64,000 bases of DNA. Source: UBA2705 sp963977105. Its GTDB lineage: Bacteria > Pseudomonadota > Alphaproteobacteria > Micavibrionales > Micavibrionaceae. Made by a program: the position numbers and the translations under genes. Shown here one piece after another: positions 26,126 through 36,317 of this stretch. The notes under the pieces were generated by a model, which had not been told where the DNA came from, made no database searches, and worked only from the letters and a program-made list of their open reading frames with translations. The stretch is taken from positions 496,001-560,000 of the forward strand of contig CAXBNI010000001.1 in NCBI GenBank assembly GCA_963977105.1, written 5' to 3'. Each line of letters opens with the position of its first letter. Positions within the stretch are counted from its first letter, which is position 1.

Positions 26126-27508
26126 ATGGCTCAAGACGCAGCAAAATCACCAGCAACACAGAATTGGTCGCCTGATAGTTGGAGAAGTAAAGAGGCGCTA
26201 CAGCTGCCCAACTACCCTGACCAAGGCAAAGTCAAAGAGACAGAAGACATTATCCGTCAAATGCCACCTTTGGTTTTTGCTGGTGAAGCCCGCCGCTTAA
26301 AAGGCCACCTTGCGAAAGTAGCAAATGGTGAAGCCTTTTTGCTGCAAGGCGGTGACTGCGCTGAAAGCTTCGCTGAGTTTAGTGCTGTAAAAATCCGTGA
26401 CACCTTCCGTGTCTTGCTGCAAATGTCTGTTGCTATGACTTATGGAGGATCCATTCCTGTTGTTAAGATGGGGCGCATGGCTGGCCAGTTTGCTAAGCCC
26501 CGTTCTTCTGACATGGAGACTATTGACGGCGTTACACTACCAAGTTACCGCGGTGACATTATCAACAGCCTTGAATTTACCGAAGAAGCCCGCATTCCTT
26601 CACCGAAAAGAATGCTGCGTGCTTATAATCAGTCTGCGGCAACACTAAACCTGCTGCGTGCTTTTGCAAAAGGCGGTTATGCAGACCTTCACAAAATATC
26701 TAAATGGACCTTAGAGTTCACTGAAAACACAGCGCAAGCAAAGCGTTATGAGGAAATTAGTGAGCGCATTACCGATGCTTTAAATTTCATGGAAGCTTGC
26801 GGCATTACGGGTGACCAAATGCCAGAAGTTATCCGCGAAACTGAGTTTTACACTTGTCACGAAGCCTTGCTTCTACCGTATGAAGAAGCCTTAGTGCGCA
26901 CCGATAGCATTACTGGTGAATATTATGATTGCTCTGCGCATTTTGTATGGATTGGCGCACGTACCAACCAAGCTGAAAACGCGCAAATCGAGTTTGTTCG
27001 CGGCATTAAAAACCCTCTCGGCTTAAAAGTACCACCAAGCACAAGCGCCGATGATTTGATCCGCCTGATTGATACATTAAGCCCAGAAAATGAAGCTGGA
27101 CGCTTAACGCTTATCGCGCGTATGGGCGCTGGAAATGTTGAAGAAAAACTTGCGCCGCTTATTCGCCGGGTCAAAGAGGAAGGCCGTAAAGTTGCATGGG
27201 TTTGTGACCCGATGCATGGTAATGTAGAAACTGCGGATTCTGGTTACAAAACACGCCGCTTTGAAAATATCCTTTCTGAAGTGAATGAGTTTTTCGATGC
27301 TCACAAAGCAGAAGGCACGCATGCTGGCGGCGTTCATTTGGAAATGACAGGTCAAGATGTAACAGAATGCACTGGCGGTCTATATGGCATTAAAGATGAA
27401 GATTTATCAAACCGTTACCACACACATTGTGATCCGCGTTTAAATGCTTCACAGGCGCTTGAAATGGCGTTCTTAATTGCTGACCGCTTAAAAGAAAACA
27501 AGAAGTAG
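26126..27508 (+). CDS. Class II 3-deoxy-7-phosphoheptulonate synthase (DAHP synthase)
   Basis: First step of the shikimate pathway: PEP plus erythrose 4-phosphate gives DAHP. 460 aa, plant/Mycobacterium-type class II. Metal ligands of the family are present: Cys in GGDCAESF (C78), His in CDPMHGN, Glu in HLEMTG and Asp in CDPRLNASQ; MGRMAGQFAKPRS and the substrate-binding RMGAGNVEEKL also fit. A GAGGAA ribosome site precedes ATG 26126. Feedback control cannot be judged. nadE follows 8 bases later. Confidence 0.95.
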   Translation: MAQDAAKSPATQNWSPDSWRSKEALQLPNYPDQGKVKETEDIIRQMPPLVFAGEARRLKGHLAKVANGEAFLLQGGDCAESFAEFSAVKIRDTFRVLLQMSVAMTYGGSIPVVKMGRMAGQFAKPRSSDMETIDGVTLPSYRGDIINSLEFTEEARIPSPKRMLRAYNQSAATLNLLRAFAKGGYADLHKISKWTLEFTENTAQAKRYEEISERITDALNFMEACGITGDQMPEVIRETEFYTCHEALLLPYEEALVRTDSITGEYYDCSAHFVWIGARTNQAENAQIEFVRGIKNPLGLKVPPSTSADDLIRLIDTLSPENEAGRLTLIARMGAGNVEEKLAPLIRRVKEEGRKVAWVCDPMHGNVETADSGYKTRRFENILSEVNEFFDAHKAEGTHAGGVHLEMTGQDVTECTGGLYGIKDEDLSNRYHTHCDPRLNASQALEMAFLIADRLKENKK

Positions 27509-27516
27509 CGCCTAGT

Positions 27517-29169
27517 ATGCACCCTATTTTGCGGACATCAATTGCACAGATAAACCCTATCGTTGGCGATTTAAAAGGGAATGTCGCGCGCATTTTAGAC
27601 ACTGCGCGCGTGCATGCTCAGGATAGTGATTTAATCATATACCCTGAGCTTTGTATCTCCGGTTATCCGCCTGATGACCTTGTTCTCAAACCTTTTTTTA
27701 TTGAGCGCTGTAAAGATGCCCTTGAGCAAATCATGGCGCAGTCTACGGATATTGCGGCAGCTTTGATTATCTCTGCCCCCGAAGTTGATGGCACAAAGAT
27801 ATATAACGCCGCTTACGTTGTTCATGCCGGCAAAGTCATTCATAAGGTAAGAAAGAAGCATTTACCGAATTACGGCGTGTTTGATGAAAAGCGTATATTT
27901 TCTTCTGGTGGTCTGCCAACATGTTTTGAACATAAAGGCGTTAAAGTCGGCCTGATGATCTGTGAAGATATGTGGCATGATGATGTGTCTTTCGCGCTTA
28001 AAAAAAACGGCGCGCAAATTCTCATCAGCATTAATGCGAGCCCTTATGAGGTAAGAAAATCTGATGCACGTGAACATCATGTTCTTAAGCGCGTTGAGGA
28101 AAATGCGCTGCCGTTAATCTACGTCAATCAAATTGGCGGACAAGATGAAATCGTGTTTGACGGCGCGTCTTTTGCGATGCAGGCACAGGGGCAGGTGATT
28201 TTTAAAGCCAAGTATTTCGAAGAAGATTTTGAAACACTTGCATGGCACGCAGATAATAATGGTCATTTAATCGCAGACACGCACCGTATCGAAGCGGACC
28301 ATGATCGCCTTGAGGTTATCTATGCGGCCTGCGTCATTGGACTGCGTGATTACGTGTTTAAGAACGGCTTTAAGGGCGGCATTATTGGCCTTTCCGGCGG
28401 CATTGATAGTGCGCTCACAGCCGCTATGGCCGTTGATGCTTTGGGGGCAATGAATGTACGCTGCGTTATGATGCCAACTGAGTTCACGTCGGATATGAGC
28501 CTCGAAGATGCAAAAAAATGCGCCGAAGCGCTCGGTGTGACATATGAGAGCATTGACGTCACCCCTGCCCTTAATGCTTACGAGACTATGATCCCGCAGT
28601 TAAAGGGCGTGGCGCATGAAAACATACAATCCCGCGCACGCGGCGCAACATTAATGGCGCTGTCGAACCTTACGGGTCATATGGTGCTTTCCACTGGTAA
28701 CAAGTCCGAAATGGCTGTCGGCTATGCGACGCTTTATGGCGACATGTGCGGCGGTTTCAACCCGTTAAAAGATTTATATAAAACAGAAGTTTACGCCCTG
28801 TCGAAATGGCGCAACACAAATAAGCCTGCTGTTGCCCTTGGCCCACATGGCGAAGTTATTCCAGAGCGCATTATTACCCGTCCGCCAAGCGCCGAATTAC
28901 GCCCCGATCAGGTGGACCAGGACAGCCTGCCTGAATATGATGTTCTGGATGATATTTTACGCTGCTTGATAGAGCGTGATATGAGCATAGACGCCATTAC
29001 GCGCCGTGGCCATGCGCCAGAGCTTGTCACAAAAATATGGCGCCTGCTGGATATTGCTGAGTATAAAAGGCGGCAGTCTTGCCCTGGCGTTAAAATCACA
29101 TCACGCGCTTTTGGGCGTGATCGTCGCTATCCTATTACAAATAAATTCTTTAATACAGTTGCAGATTAG
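27517..29169 (+). CDS. nadE: Glutamine-dependent NAD+ synthetase
   Basis: Last step of NAD biosynthesis: amidates nicotinic acid adenine dinucleotide using ammonia from Gln. 550 aa. N-terminal nitrilase-type glutaminase with triad E44 (YPELC), K114 (RKKHLPNYG) and C149 (MICEDMW); C-terminal synthetase with PP-loop SGGIDS (293-298), then STGNKSEMAVGYATLYGDMCGGFNP. Domain order is complete and intact. Tightly packed between the DAHP synthase and gltX. Confidence 0.97.
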   Translation: MHPILRTSIAQINPIVGDLKGNVARILDTARVHAQDSDLIIYPELCISGYPPDDLVLKPFFIERCKDALEQIMAQSTDIAAALIISAPEVDGTKIYNAAYVVHAGKVIHKVRKKHLPNYGVFDEKRIFSSGGLPTCFEHKGVKVGLMICEDMWHDDVSFALKKNGAQILISINASPYEVRKSDAREHHVLKRVEENALPLIYVNQIGGQDEIVFDGASFAMQAQGQVIFKAKYFEEDFETLAWHADNNGHLIADTHRIEADHDRLEVIYAACVIGLRDYVFKNGFKGGIIGLSGGIDSALTAAMAVDALGAMNVRCVMMPTEFTSDMSLEDAKKCAEALGVTYESIDVTPALNAYETMIPQLKGVAHENIQSRARGATLMALSNLTGHMVLSTGNKSEMAVGYATLYGDMCGGFNPLKDLYKTEVYALSKWRNTNKPAVALGPHGEVIPERIITRPPSAELRPDQVDQDSLPEYDVLDDILRCLIERDMSIDAITRRGHAPELVTKIWRLLDIAEYKRRQSCPGVKITSRAFGRDRRYPITNKFFNTVAD

Positions 29170-29223
29170 CCTGTTTCGCGCTATGAAAAACTATAAAAAC
29201 ACTTAACTTATGATGAGTCAAAA

Positions 29224-30570
29224 ATGTCAGATAATAACGTAAAAGTCCGCTTCGCCCCGTCCCCAACAGGAATGCTCCATGTTGGTAACGCACGTACAGC
29301 CCTCATTTCATGGCTGTTTGCGCGCTCCAAGCAGGGCAAGTTTTTGTTACGTATCGATGACACTGACCAAGAGCGCTCAAAGAAAGAATTTGAAGACGCT
29401 ATCATCCAAAGCCTTGAGTGGCTAGGTATGGACTGGGATGAAAACGCCCGCCAACGTGACCGTTTTGACCGTTACAATGAATGTATTGAAAAGCTGAAAT
29501 CTGAAGGCCGCATTTACGCTTGCTATGAAACATCAGACGAGCTTGCCTTAAAAAGAAAAGTTTTGCTCAACCGTGGCCTGCCACCAATATATGACCGCGC
29601 CGCATTAGAGCTTAGCGCTGAAGAAGTTAGCGCCTTTGAAGCTGAAGGGCGTACCCCGCATTGGCGTTTTAAGCTTATGCACACGCCAATTTATTGGAAC
29701 GATGAAGTGCGCGGTGACGTAAACTTCAAAGGTGGTGATTTATCTGACCCTGTCGTTATCCGTGAAGATGGCAGCCCGCTTTACCATCTATGTTCTGTCA
29801 TTGATGATGTTGACTATGAAATCACCCATGTTATTCGCGGTGAAGACCACGTATCCAACACGGCAACACATATACAGATGTTCGAAGCACTTGGCGCGAC
29901 CCCGCCTCAGTTCGCGCATTTACCGCTGCTTTCTGATGGTGAAGGTGGCAAGCTTTCTAAACGTTTGGGTTCATTAAGCATCATTGATATTCGTGATGAA
30001 GATGGCCTCGAGCCCATGGCTGTCGTCAGTCTAATGGCGCGCCTTGGTACATCAGACCCCATTGAAGCGTTCAGAGATATTAAGCCATTAATTGAGAGTT
30101 TCTCATTCTCAAAATTTGGTCGCGGAACGCCAAAATTTGATTCCAATGATCTGTTGCGCCTGAACAAAAAGATTTTGCACGAGACGTCTTTTGATGATGT
30201 TAAAGAACGCATCAACATCGCAGATATGGATGAAGGGTTTTGGAACACAACACGTCCGAACTTAACAAAGCTTTCCGACGCTACAGAATGGTGGAGCGTC
30301 GTTAATGGCCCAGTTACCCCCGTGATCGAAGATGCTGAGTTTACAGCGCAGGCTGCAAGCCTGCTGCCTGCAACACCGTGGAATGAAGACACATGGCAAG
30401 AATGGACATCTGCGATTAAAGAACAAACTGGCCGTAAAGGTAAGCAGTTGTTCATGCCGCTGCGCCAAGCCTTAACTGGCATGGAACATGGCCCTGAACT
30501 TGCTGTGCTTTTGCCGTTAATTGGTCCTGAGCGTGCATTAAGCCGTCTACAAACTAAAAAAGCAGCATAA
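29224..30570 (+). CDS. gltX: Glutamyl-tRNA synthetase
   Basis: Class I synthetase. 448 aa. HIGH-type motif in FAPSPTGMLHVGNART (residues 9-24); KMSKS equivalent is GGKLSKRLG (about 240-248), with Leu for Met. C-terminal anticodon-binding helical domain from about 300. Alphaproteobacteria commonly carry two GltX paralogues, one discriminating tRNA-Glu and one for tRNA-Gln mischarging; which this is cannot be told from the window. Confidence 0.96.
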   Translation: MSDNNVKVRFAPSPTGMLHVGNARTALISWLFARSKQGKFLLRIDDTDQERSKKEFEDAIIQSLEWLGMDWDENARQRDRFDRYNECIEKLKSEGRIYACYETSDELALKRKVLLNRGLPPIYDRAALELSAEEVSAFEAEGRTPHWRFKLMHTPIYWNDEVRGDVNFKGGDLSDPVVIREDGSPLYHLCSVIDDVDYEITHVIRGEDHVSNTATHIQMFEALGATPPQFAHLPLLSDGEGGKLSKRLGSLSIIDIRDEDGLEPMAVVSLMARLGTSDPIEAFRDIKPLIESFSFSKFGRGTPKFDSNDLLRLNKKILHETSFDDVKERINIADMDEGFWNTTRPNLTKLSDATEWWSVVNGPVTPVIEDAEFTAQAASLLPATPWNEDTWQEWTSAIKEQTGRKGKQLFMPLRQALTGMEHGPELAVLLPLIGPERALSRLQTKKAA

Positions 30571-30590
30571 TTTAAGTATAAGTATTCGCC

Positions 30591-31322
30591 ATGTTACAGC
30601 CGTCAATAATTTTAATTAACCCCCAAATGGGTGAGAATATTGGCGGCACAGCGCGCGCGATGCTGAATTGTGGCTTAGATAGGCTGAAGCTTGTTAACCC
30701 CCGTGACGGCTGGCCTAATCCACGCGCACACGTCATGTCATCAGGCGCATTAGACATCATGCCCGAAGTCGAAGTCTTTAACGATACGCCCACGGCATTG
30801 GCTGACTACAATTACATTTATGCGACCACAGCGCGCCCACGTGACATGCTCAAGCCCGTGCTGACCCCTGAGGAAGCTGGCACAGATATATACAAACGCA
30901 TGGCTGAGGGCCAGAAATGCGCCGTCATGTTCGGCTGCGAGCGTACTGGGCTTGAAAATGATGATGTTACGTTGGCACATAGCATCATAACCGTGCCGCT
31001 AAACCCCAACTTTACGTCACTCAACTTGTCGCAGGCCGTGTTGTTGATCGCCTATGAATGTTCTAAACATGCGATCAAGCCATCTGTGCGGGTTGATGTT
31101 GCGGAGGGCGCAGATGATGCCCCTGCGCCAATGGCTGATCTCGACAATCTGTTCTCTCGTTTAGAAAATGCCTTAGTTGATACGCGCTTCTTTAAAGAAG
31201 ACCACCGCCAAAGAGCAACCATGCGCAACATAAAGAATATGTATACTCGCGCAGAGCTGAGTGTGCAGGAAGTAAAGACATTCCACGGCATCATCACCGC
31301 ACTTACGAAAAATGATTCGTAA
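30591..31322 (+). CDS. trmJ: TrmJ-type tRNA 2'-O-methyltransferase (SPOUT family)
   Basis: 243 aa. TrmJ methylates the 2'-OH of residue 32 in certain tRNAs. SPOUT knot signatures: INPQMGENIGGTARAMLNCGL (motif 1, residues about 9-29), KCAVMFGCERTGLENDDV (motif 2) and ITVPLNPNFTSLNLSQAVLLIAYE (motif 3); the C-terminal helical extension is typical of TrmJ. 20 bases after gltX, so probably co-transcribed. Confidence 0.92.
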   Translation: MLQPSIILINPQMGENIGGTARAMLNCGLDRLKLVNPRDGWPNPRAHVMSSGALDIMPEVEVFNDTPTALADYNYIYATTARPRDMLKPVLTPEEAGTDIYKRMAEGQKCAVMFGCERTGLENDDVTLAHSIITVPLNPNFTSLNLSQAVLLIAYECSKHAIKPSVRVDVAEGADDAPAPMADLDNLFSRLENALVDTRFFKEDHRQRATMRNIKNMYTRAELSVQEVKTFHGIITALTKNDS

Positions 31323-31353
31323 ACAGCTTTATCCCCACAAAAAGTCTTTTCCC

Positions 31354-31382
31354 TTGTTTTATAGAAATTAATATGTTTATAT
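31354..31382 (+). promoter_or_regulatory. Possible promoter of the RNase J-ExoI fusion gene
   Basis: TTGTTT (31354-31359), 17-base spacer, TTATAT (31377-31382). It leaves a leader of about 95 nt that includes a short TAA/AAT microsatellite (about 31389-31402). Confidence 0.35.
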
Positions 31383-31483
31383 CACCACAATAATAATAAT
31401 AAAGGGTGTGTTGGTTTTTGTGTCTATGTATATGGGCGCAGGGCATTGTTTTTGCTAAGCTTACAGCCGAATGGGGAAACGTT

Positions 31484-34400
31484 ATGACATCTAATGCACG
31501 AAAAGATTTCAACGAAAACGCTAAATACACCGCGATATATTCACGCGATGACCTTCCTTCTTTTTATGGCTTAAGCCATGACCAGTACTTTTCAAAGCAG
31601 CGCGAAAGACGCACAAGCGTCACTTATTTCCCAAGCACAGGGTCAATACAGGGCGCAGGTTCATTTACTGAGCATAATGATGACGGCAGCATTACATTGC
31701 GCGTCGAGCATTGGTTGCATGAGCCAAATAATAAGAACACACGCACACCATTCCTCACTTTGAATTTTATGCCAAACCCTAACGACAAAAAGGGTTTTAT
31801 CCTTAATCACGCCAAGCTACAAAACAAAGAGCTTGATGTTCACAACCCGAGCGTTGTTTCCAACATCGAAGCCATGTTCACGGAGCTTACACAAGATCTA
31901 AGGAATGAACGTATCCCGCCAAACCTAATGGAAGCGGCGGCTGAGTATAAATTTAAAACCTCCGCAATGCCGGGGATATTCAAAACAGGCGCTGCGCGCA
32001 ATGCATATGCCCGTGCAGGTGGTCGCCCACAGCGCACTTTAGATATTCCAACAGATTATCTTGATAGTATTTTGGGCATTGACCAAGATGAAACAACTGT
32101 AAACTGTAAGGAGCTTAAACGCCGCTCTGTCTTACGTGACCCAGATGCAAAAAGCTCACAGCTCGTACAAGAATTAACGCTTAAGCGTGGCTGTAGTAAA
32201 CGCGACCGTAAGGTTTACCTCTCTGCTACCATGAAATCTAGTGAAGGTCACAACAAGACAGAACAGGATAAATCTGCGGATTTGTTTAACCTTGTTCTGC
32301 GACCAAAAAATAACGTGAAGACGCCGCCATCAGAAGCTCTGACATCCATTAAGTCTTTAAACATTTGCGGCGCTGACCTTGATAAAAAAGACCATAAAGA
32401 TTTAGTCCGCGGCCTAAACTTCATCCGTGACTTTACTGTCCCTACCCTTGCTGGCGTACCAACTGACCCACAAGAGATTATCCGTTATACTCACCTTCAA
32501 GAAGAATTATCCCCGCTGCCAGATCTCAAGAAAAATGAAGACTCACAGGTCTTTATTCGTGCCATTGGCGGTAACCCTACTGATGTTCATATCAAAAATG
32601 AAGAAGAAGGCATCGGCGCGAACGCATGGCATTACCACGTCCGCGAAAAAAATGATAAAGGCGGCCTAGACACCATTAACTTTGGTATTGATGCTGGTAT
32701 TAAGCCGCTTGATACTGATAAAACAGGTTATGATGGTTTCTTTTCTTATTTAGGTGACTTCTTCCCTCACCGTACAAATGATAAGCACACGCCAAAATTC
32801 CCAACCAAAGACTGGTTGATAACGGAGCGTCACATTGACCACATTAACGGCCTCGCTTTTGCGATTATGTCTGGTTATAAAATTGACAACGTTCACCTTT
32901 CCGATACCTCACGCGATGAGCTAACCTCACTATTGAAATCAAATGGCGTTAGCCCTGAATGGTATCCTAAATTCCATGTGATCGAGCCTGATGAAGAGTT
33001 TAAAATCGGCAATGTAAAAATCAAAGCGATTGAGACATCGCACTCCACCAAATCATATGGCTATTTGCTAGAGTTCCCTAATGGTACGAAGCACATGCAT
33101 TTCGGTGACTCTAAGCTTTCACCTGTCGTAACCCACGGTAAGGCAACTGAAGAAGAATTCCTTGCTCAGTTAAAAGAGCATGGCCCCGTAGAAAGTGCGC
33201 TTATTGATTGTACGCGCATTACGCAAGAAGACGAAGCCAAGCCAGAAGATGACGTCGCTTTAGAAATATTAGCCGATGTGATGTCACAAGAAGGCAAAAA
33301 CATTGTATCAACTCAAATTGGTTCAAACTTCCCCCGCCTTCTGAGTAAGCTCGCTGTTGCCGGTAAAACAGGCCATGACATGGTCTTGTTTGGTCAGGCT
33401 ATCCACCGCGCCCGCAAACAGTTAAACTTAAAATGTTTTGAAGACGATGAGCGTACAAAGTTTATTGATCTGTTGGGCAAACTTGAATACCCGAAGGACG
33501 TTATTGAGCGCGTCAGAGTTGCCGAAAATACGTTTAATGGCATTGCCAAAGCTGCTGGCGTTGATATTATTAATTACTCACCAAGCGGTAAAAAAGCCAA
33601 AGCCATCCTCAATGATGAAACCACCAAGCCAAGCTGGTTGATTTTCACAGGCTCTCACTTTGAGCCTAAGTCATGGATGCACCGTTTTGTCTACCGTACA
33701 GAACCTGCACTAAAAAATATTCAGCATGAGAATTATTGGGTTCTTGGTTCGCAATATGCCATTCCTGGTAATGAAAAGAATTATAATTACGGCTATGCCG
33801 ATTTAGAACGTCGTGGCTTTAACGTCATTCACCGCCATACATCTGGTCACGATGGACAAAAGGCTTGGGAGAAAATCCTAGACAGCATCAAGCCTAAATA
33901 TGGTATCACAGGCCATGGTGACCAAGTGCAGCGTAAAGCAGGCACAGATTTCTTGGAGAAAGTTGGGGTTATCCCGATGAACCCAACAGAACAAGATTTT
34001 ATGCAAGTCACGCCAGGTAAGCTTGATATCACGGCGCAGCATCCATCCATTCGTATTTATTACCGCTACCAACGCCCAAAAGACCAATATTGGGGCTCCG
34101 TTGAAGATATTGATTTCTTTGCATCCAAGTCACAGCCCGCAATACGTAATGAGGCCGGACAGCTTATTCGTCAGGCGCATGATTTAATGGCGCATCCGAC
34201 AAATCAGTTTAACGCCAAGCGCAAAAGCGCATCAATGCTTGTTGCGAGTTCAGGTGATGTTGAAGACATTATGCTGAATATCAGCGAAGCAAACCTTATT
34301 CCAAAACAGCACCGCGTTAAAATGTCACTGCCGGATTGGAAAGTCAGCAACGGCATTCTCAACGAATTTATGTATGATGTTGAAACAACAGGCCTTGGAC

Positions 34401-36271
34401 CTTATGCACGCGTGCATCAATTTGCCGCTATTCGCCGTGACACCAATGGTAAACTTCTAGAAAATGTGAATATCCGCAGCAAACTAGATAAACATATTTT
34501 GTTTGACTTAGAAGGCATGATTGCGACAGGCACAATGCCAAAAGACCTCTATACAAAAGGTATCGGTCAGCGTGAGTTTTCACTACAAATGTACGATGCG
34601 TTTGAAAAAATGCAATTCATTGATGAAATAGCACGTGATGGTAAAAAGCTTTACATTGATCAATCAAAGCCTGCTGTTGACCCACGTGTACGCGTTAATG
34701 CACAAAAGAAGCAAGACGCCGCCACGCCACCAAGCGATGATGAGCTAAGAAAAAGAGATCGCCGCATTCACCCTTATATGCGTAAGTCCATTAAACCTAT
34801 CTTTAACAAAAAAGCAGCCCCTCCTGAGGCGCTACTTAAAGGTACGTTTGTTAAAGGCCTCGTTGGCGGTTATAACAATACTGGCTTTGATGATCCGCGC
34901 ATCCGTATGGAATGTTTTGCGGCAGGCTATGCAAGCTTCTTCCCGACGAACCGTAGTATGCGCCGCTTTGACACGCGTAATATTGCGCGGGCGTTTTATT
35001 ACTTCAGACCTGATCGCTTTAAGGTGAAAACCAAAGGTGAGAATAATCCTGATTGTGATCCGAAGGTCAAAGACTTCCTCGACTTCACAGTTAAAGGGTT
35101 GGCACTCTCCAACGGCATTAAATACAGCGAAGACGCGGCGCATGACGCCGATTACGATGTGAAGCTACAGTTTAAATTACTAGACCATATGCGTAGCATT
35201 GACCCTGAGCTTTACACACAAATGATTATGAACACTGATAAAGCGCAGATTAAAGGCTTCCTTCGCGGTGCGAAAAATGGCCATGTCTATCAGCGCCCAT
35301 TAGTCAGTTATGTTGATAACCGCGCCCTAAATGCACAGCGTCATGTTGGCTTTATGGTTGGGACATCGAACATTCCATCGCTTTGTAATAAAGCTGTGTT
35401 GTTTAATGCTGAAGATTTCGACCCTAAAGATTTTGACGATATAAGCGCGAGCGATATAGCGGAGATCATGTCTAGCCCTGATCATCACTTACACAAAGCC
35501 TTTAATATCATCGATATTTCTAAAAACCCTATCGTTCTCGAATCTGATCGCGCCTTCCGTTTAGGCACGCGCATTCCACAGGAGCAGATCAAAGAACGTA
35601 AGCGTTATATGGAGCGTAACCCAATTTTGGCTGAAAAAGTCATCAAAGCGTTAGAAACAGCGCGTCTTATCCCTGATGGGCAGCCGCATCAAAGTATTGA
35701 GAAACGCTTTATCGGCATGGCGAGCTTTAGACTTTCACCGAACGATAAAGAGCTCGCGTCTTTATATGAGCCGGTTGCAGAAGAATTCACAAACGAGAAA
35801 TTTGCAAAAGCACTGAACAAACAGCGCGCCCACGCTTTGGATGACGTTGAAATGGATGAGTTACGCGAACGCTATGTTCTTCAGCTATATAACGACCCGA
35901 ATGGCCGTGAATTTTTGCACAAGGAAGATCAGCTTTACGCACGCGCTTTAACACGTGCTTATTTCTGTGGTGAGCTGGATGTTAATAACCCATTCCAGTC
36001 CCCTGTATCAATATATCAACTTAAAAAACAGGTTGAAAAAGCGAAGATCACATACGCTGATGACATTAAGAACGGTTCAAAAATTGCGCAAATCATTATG
36101 CAGGCTCAGGCCATTGTTGATGAGCGTATAAATGATCAAGATTTAATGATAACGGCTGAAGATAGAGAAACACTTCGCCTGTACAGCCCACGTAAACAGC
36201 GTAAATACAGAACGCCTTTAGCGCGCAATGACAATGCGACACCTTCTGCGCCCGACCAGAAGCTAGGTTAG
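31484..36271 (+). CDS. Fusion of RNase J-like MBL/beta-CASP nuclease and exonuclease I (SbcB)
   Basis: 1595 aa from ATG 31484 (GGGGA upstream; the frame opens at GTG 31406). Residues 1 to about 365 match nothing I know. About 365-880 is an RNase J-type metallo-beta-lactamase/beta-CASP domain: FGIDAGIKP, TERHIDH (447-453, Glu448 where RNase J has the first His), SHSTKSYGYL (H520), FGDSKL (D542), FTGSHFEPKSW (motif B, H725), HTSGH (785-789) and GHGD (H811). About 955-1595 is full exonuclease I: DVET (D965, E967), GYNNTGFDD (D1136), HDADYD (H1220, D1221, D1225), then SbcB-like SH3 and helical regions. Predicted cytoplasmic nuclease with two active sites. A strong terminator follows. Confidence 0.85.
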   Translation: MTSNARKDFNENAKYTAIYSRDDLPSFYGLSHDQYFSKQRERRTSVTYFPSTGSIQGAGSFTEHNDDGSITLRVEHWLHEPNNKNTRTPFLTLNFMPNPNDKKGFILNHAKLQNKELDVHNPSVVSNIEAMFTELTQDLRNERIPPNLMEAAAEYKFKTSAMPGIFKTGAARNAYARAGGRPQRTLDIPTDYLDSILGIDQDETTVNCKELKRRSVLRDPDAKSSQLVQELTLKRGCSKRDRKVYLSATMKSSEGHNKTEQDKSADLFNLVLRPKNNVKTPPSEALTSIKSLNICGADLDKKDHKDLVRGLNFIRDFTVPTLAGVPTDPQEIIRYTHLQEELSPLPDLKKNEDSQVFIRAIGGNPTDVHIKNEEEGIGANAWHYHVREKNDKGGLDTINFGIDAGIKPLDTDKTGYDGFFSYLGDFFPHRTNDKHTPKFPTKDWLITERHIDHINGLAFAIMSGYKIDNVHLSDTSRDELTSLLKSNGVSPEWYPKFHVIEPDEEFKIGNVKIKAIETSHSTKSYGYLLEFPNGTKHMHFGDSKLSPVVTHGKATEEEFLAQLKEHGPVESALIDCTRITQEDEAKPEDDVALEILADVMSQEGKNIVSTQIGSNFPRLLSKLAVAGKTGHDMVLFGQAIHRARKQLNLKCFEDDERTKFIDLLGKLEYPKDVIERVRVAENTFNGIAKAAGVDIINYSPSGKKAKAILNDETTKPSWLIFTGSHFEPKSWMHRFVYRTEPALKNIQHENYWVLGSQYAIPGNEKNYNYGYADLERRGFNVIHRHTSGHDGQKAWEKILDSIKPKYGITGHGDQVQRKAGTDFLEKVGVIPMNPTEQDFMQVTPGKLDITAQHPSIRIYYRYQRPKDQYWGSVEDIDFFASKSQPAIRNEAGQLIRQAHDLMAHPTNQFNAKRKSASMLVASSGDVEDIMLNISEANLIPKQHRVKMSLPDWKVSNGILNEFMYDVETTGLGPYARVHQFAAIRRDTNGKLLENVNIRSKLDKHILFDLEGMIATGTMPKDLYTKGIGQREFSLQMYDAFEKMQFIDEIARDGKKLYIDQSKPAVDPRVRVNAQKKQDAATPPSDDELRKRDRRIHPYMRKSIKPIFNKKAAPPEALLKGTFVKGLVGGYNNTGFDDPRIRMECFAAGYASFFPTNRSMRRFDTRNIARAFYYFRPDRFKVKTKGENNPDCDPKVKDFLDFTVKGLALSNGIKYSEDAAHDADYDVKLQFKLLDHMRSIDPELYTQMIMNTDKAQIKGFLRGAKNGHVYQRPLVSYVDNRALNAQRHVGFMVGTSNIPSLCNKAVLFNAEDFDPKDFDDISASDIAEIMSSPDHHLHKAFNIIDISKNPIVLESDRAFRLGTRIPQEQIKERKRYMERNPILAEKVIKALETARLIPDGQPHQSIEKRFIGMASFRLSPNDKELASLYEPVAEEFTNEKFAKALNKQRAHALDDVEMDELRERYVLQLYNDPNGREFLHKEDQLYARALTRAYFCGELDVNNPFQSPVSIYQLKKQVEKAKITYADDIKNGSKIAQIIMQAQAIVDERINDQDLMITAEDRETLRLYSPRKQRKYRTPLARNDNATPSAPDQKLG

Positions 36272-36317
36272 GCATAGTAGTCTATAGCCTTGCTTAAGTA
36301 ATTAAACGTTGAATTTT

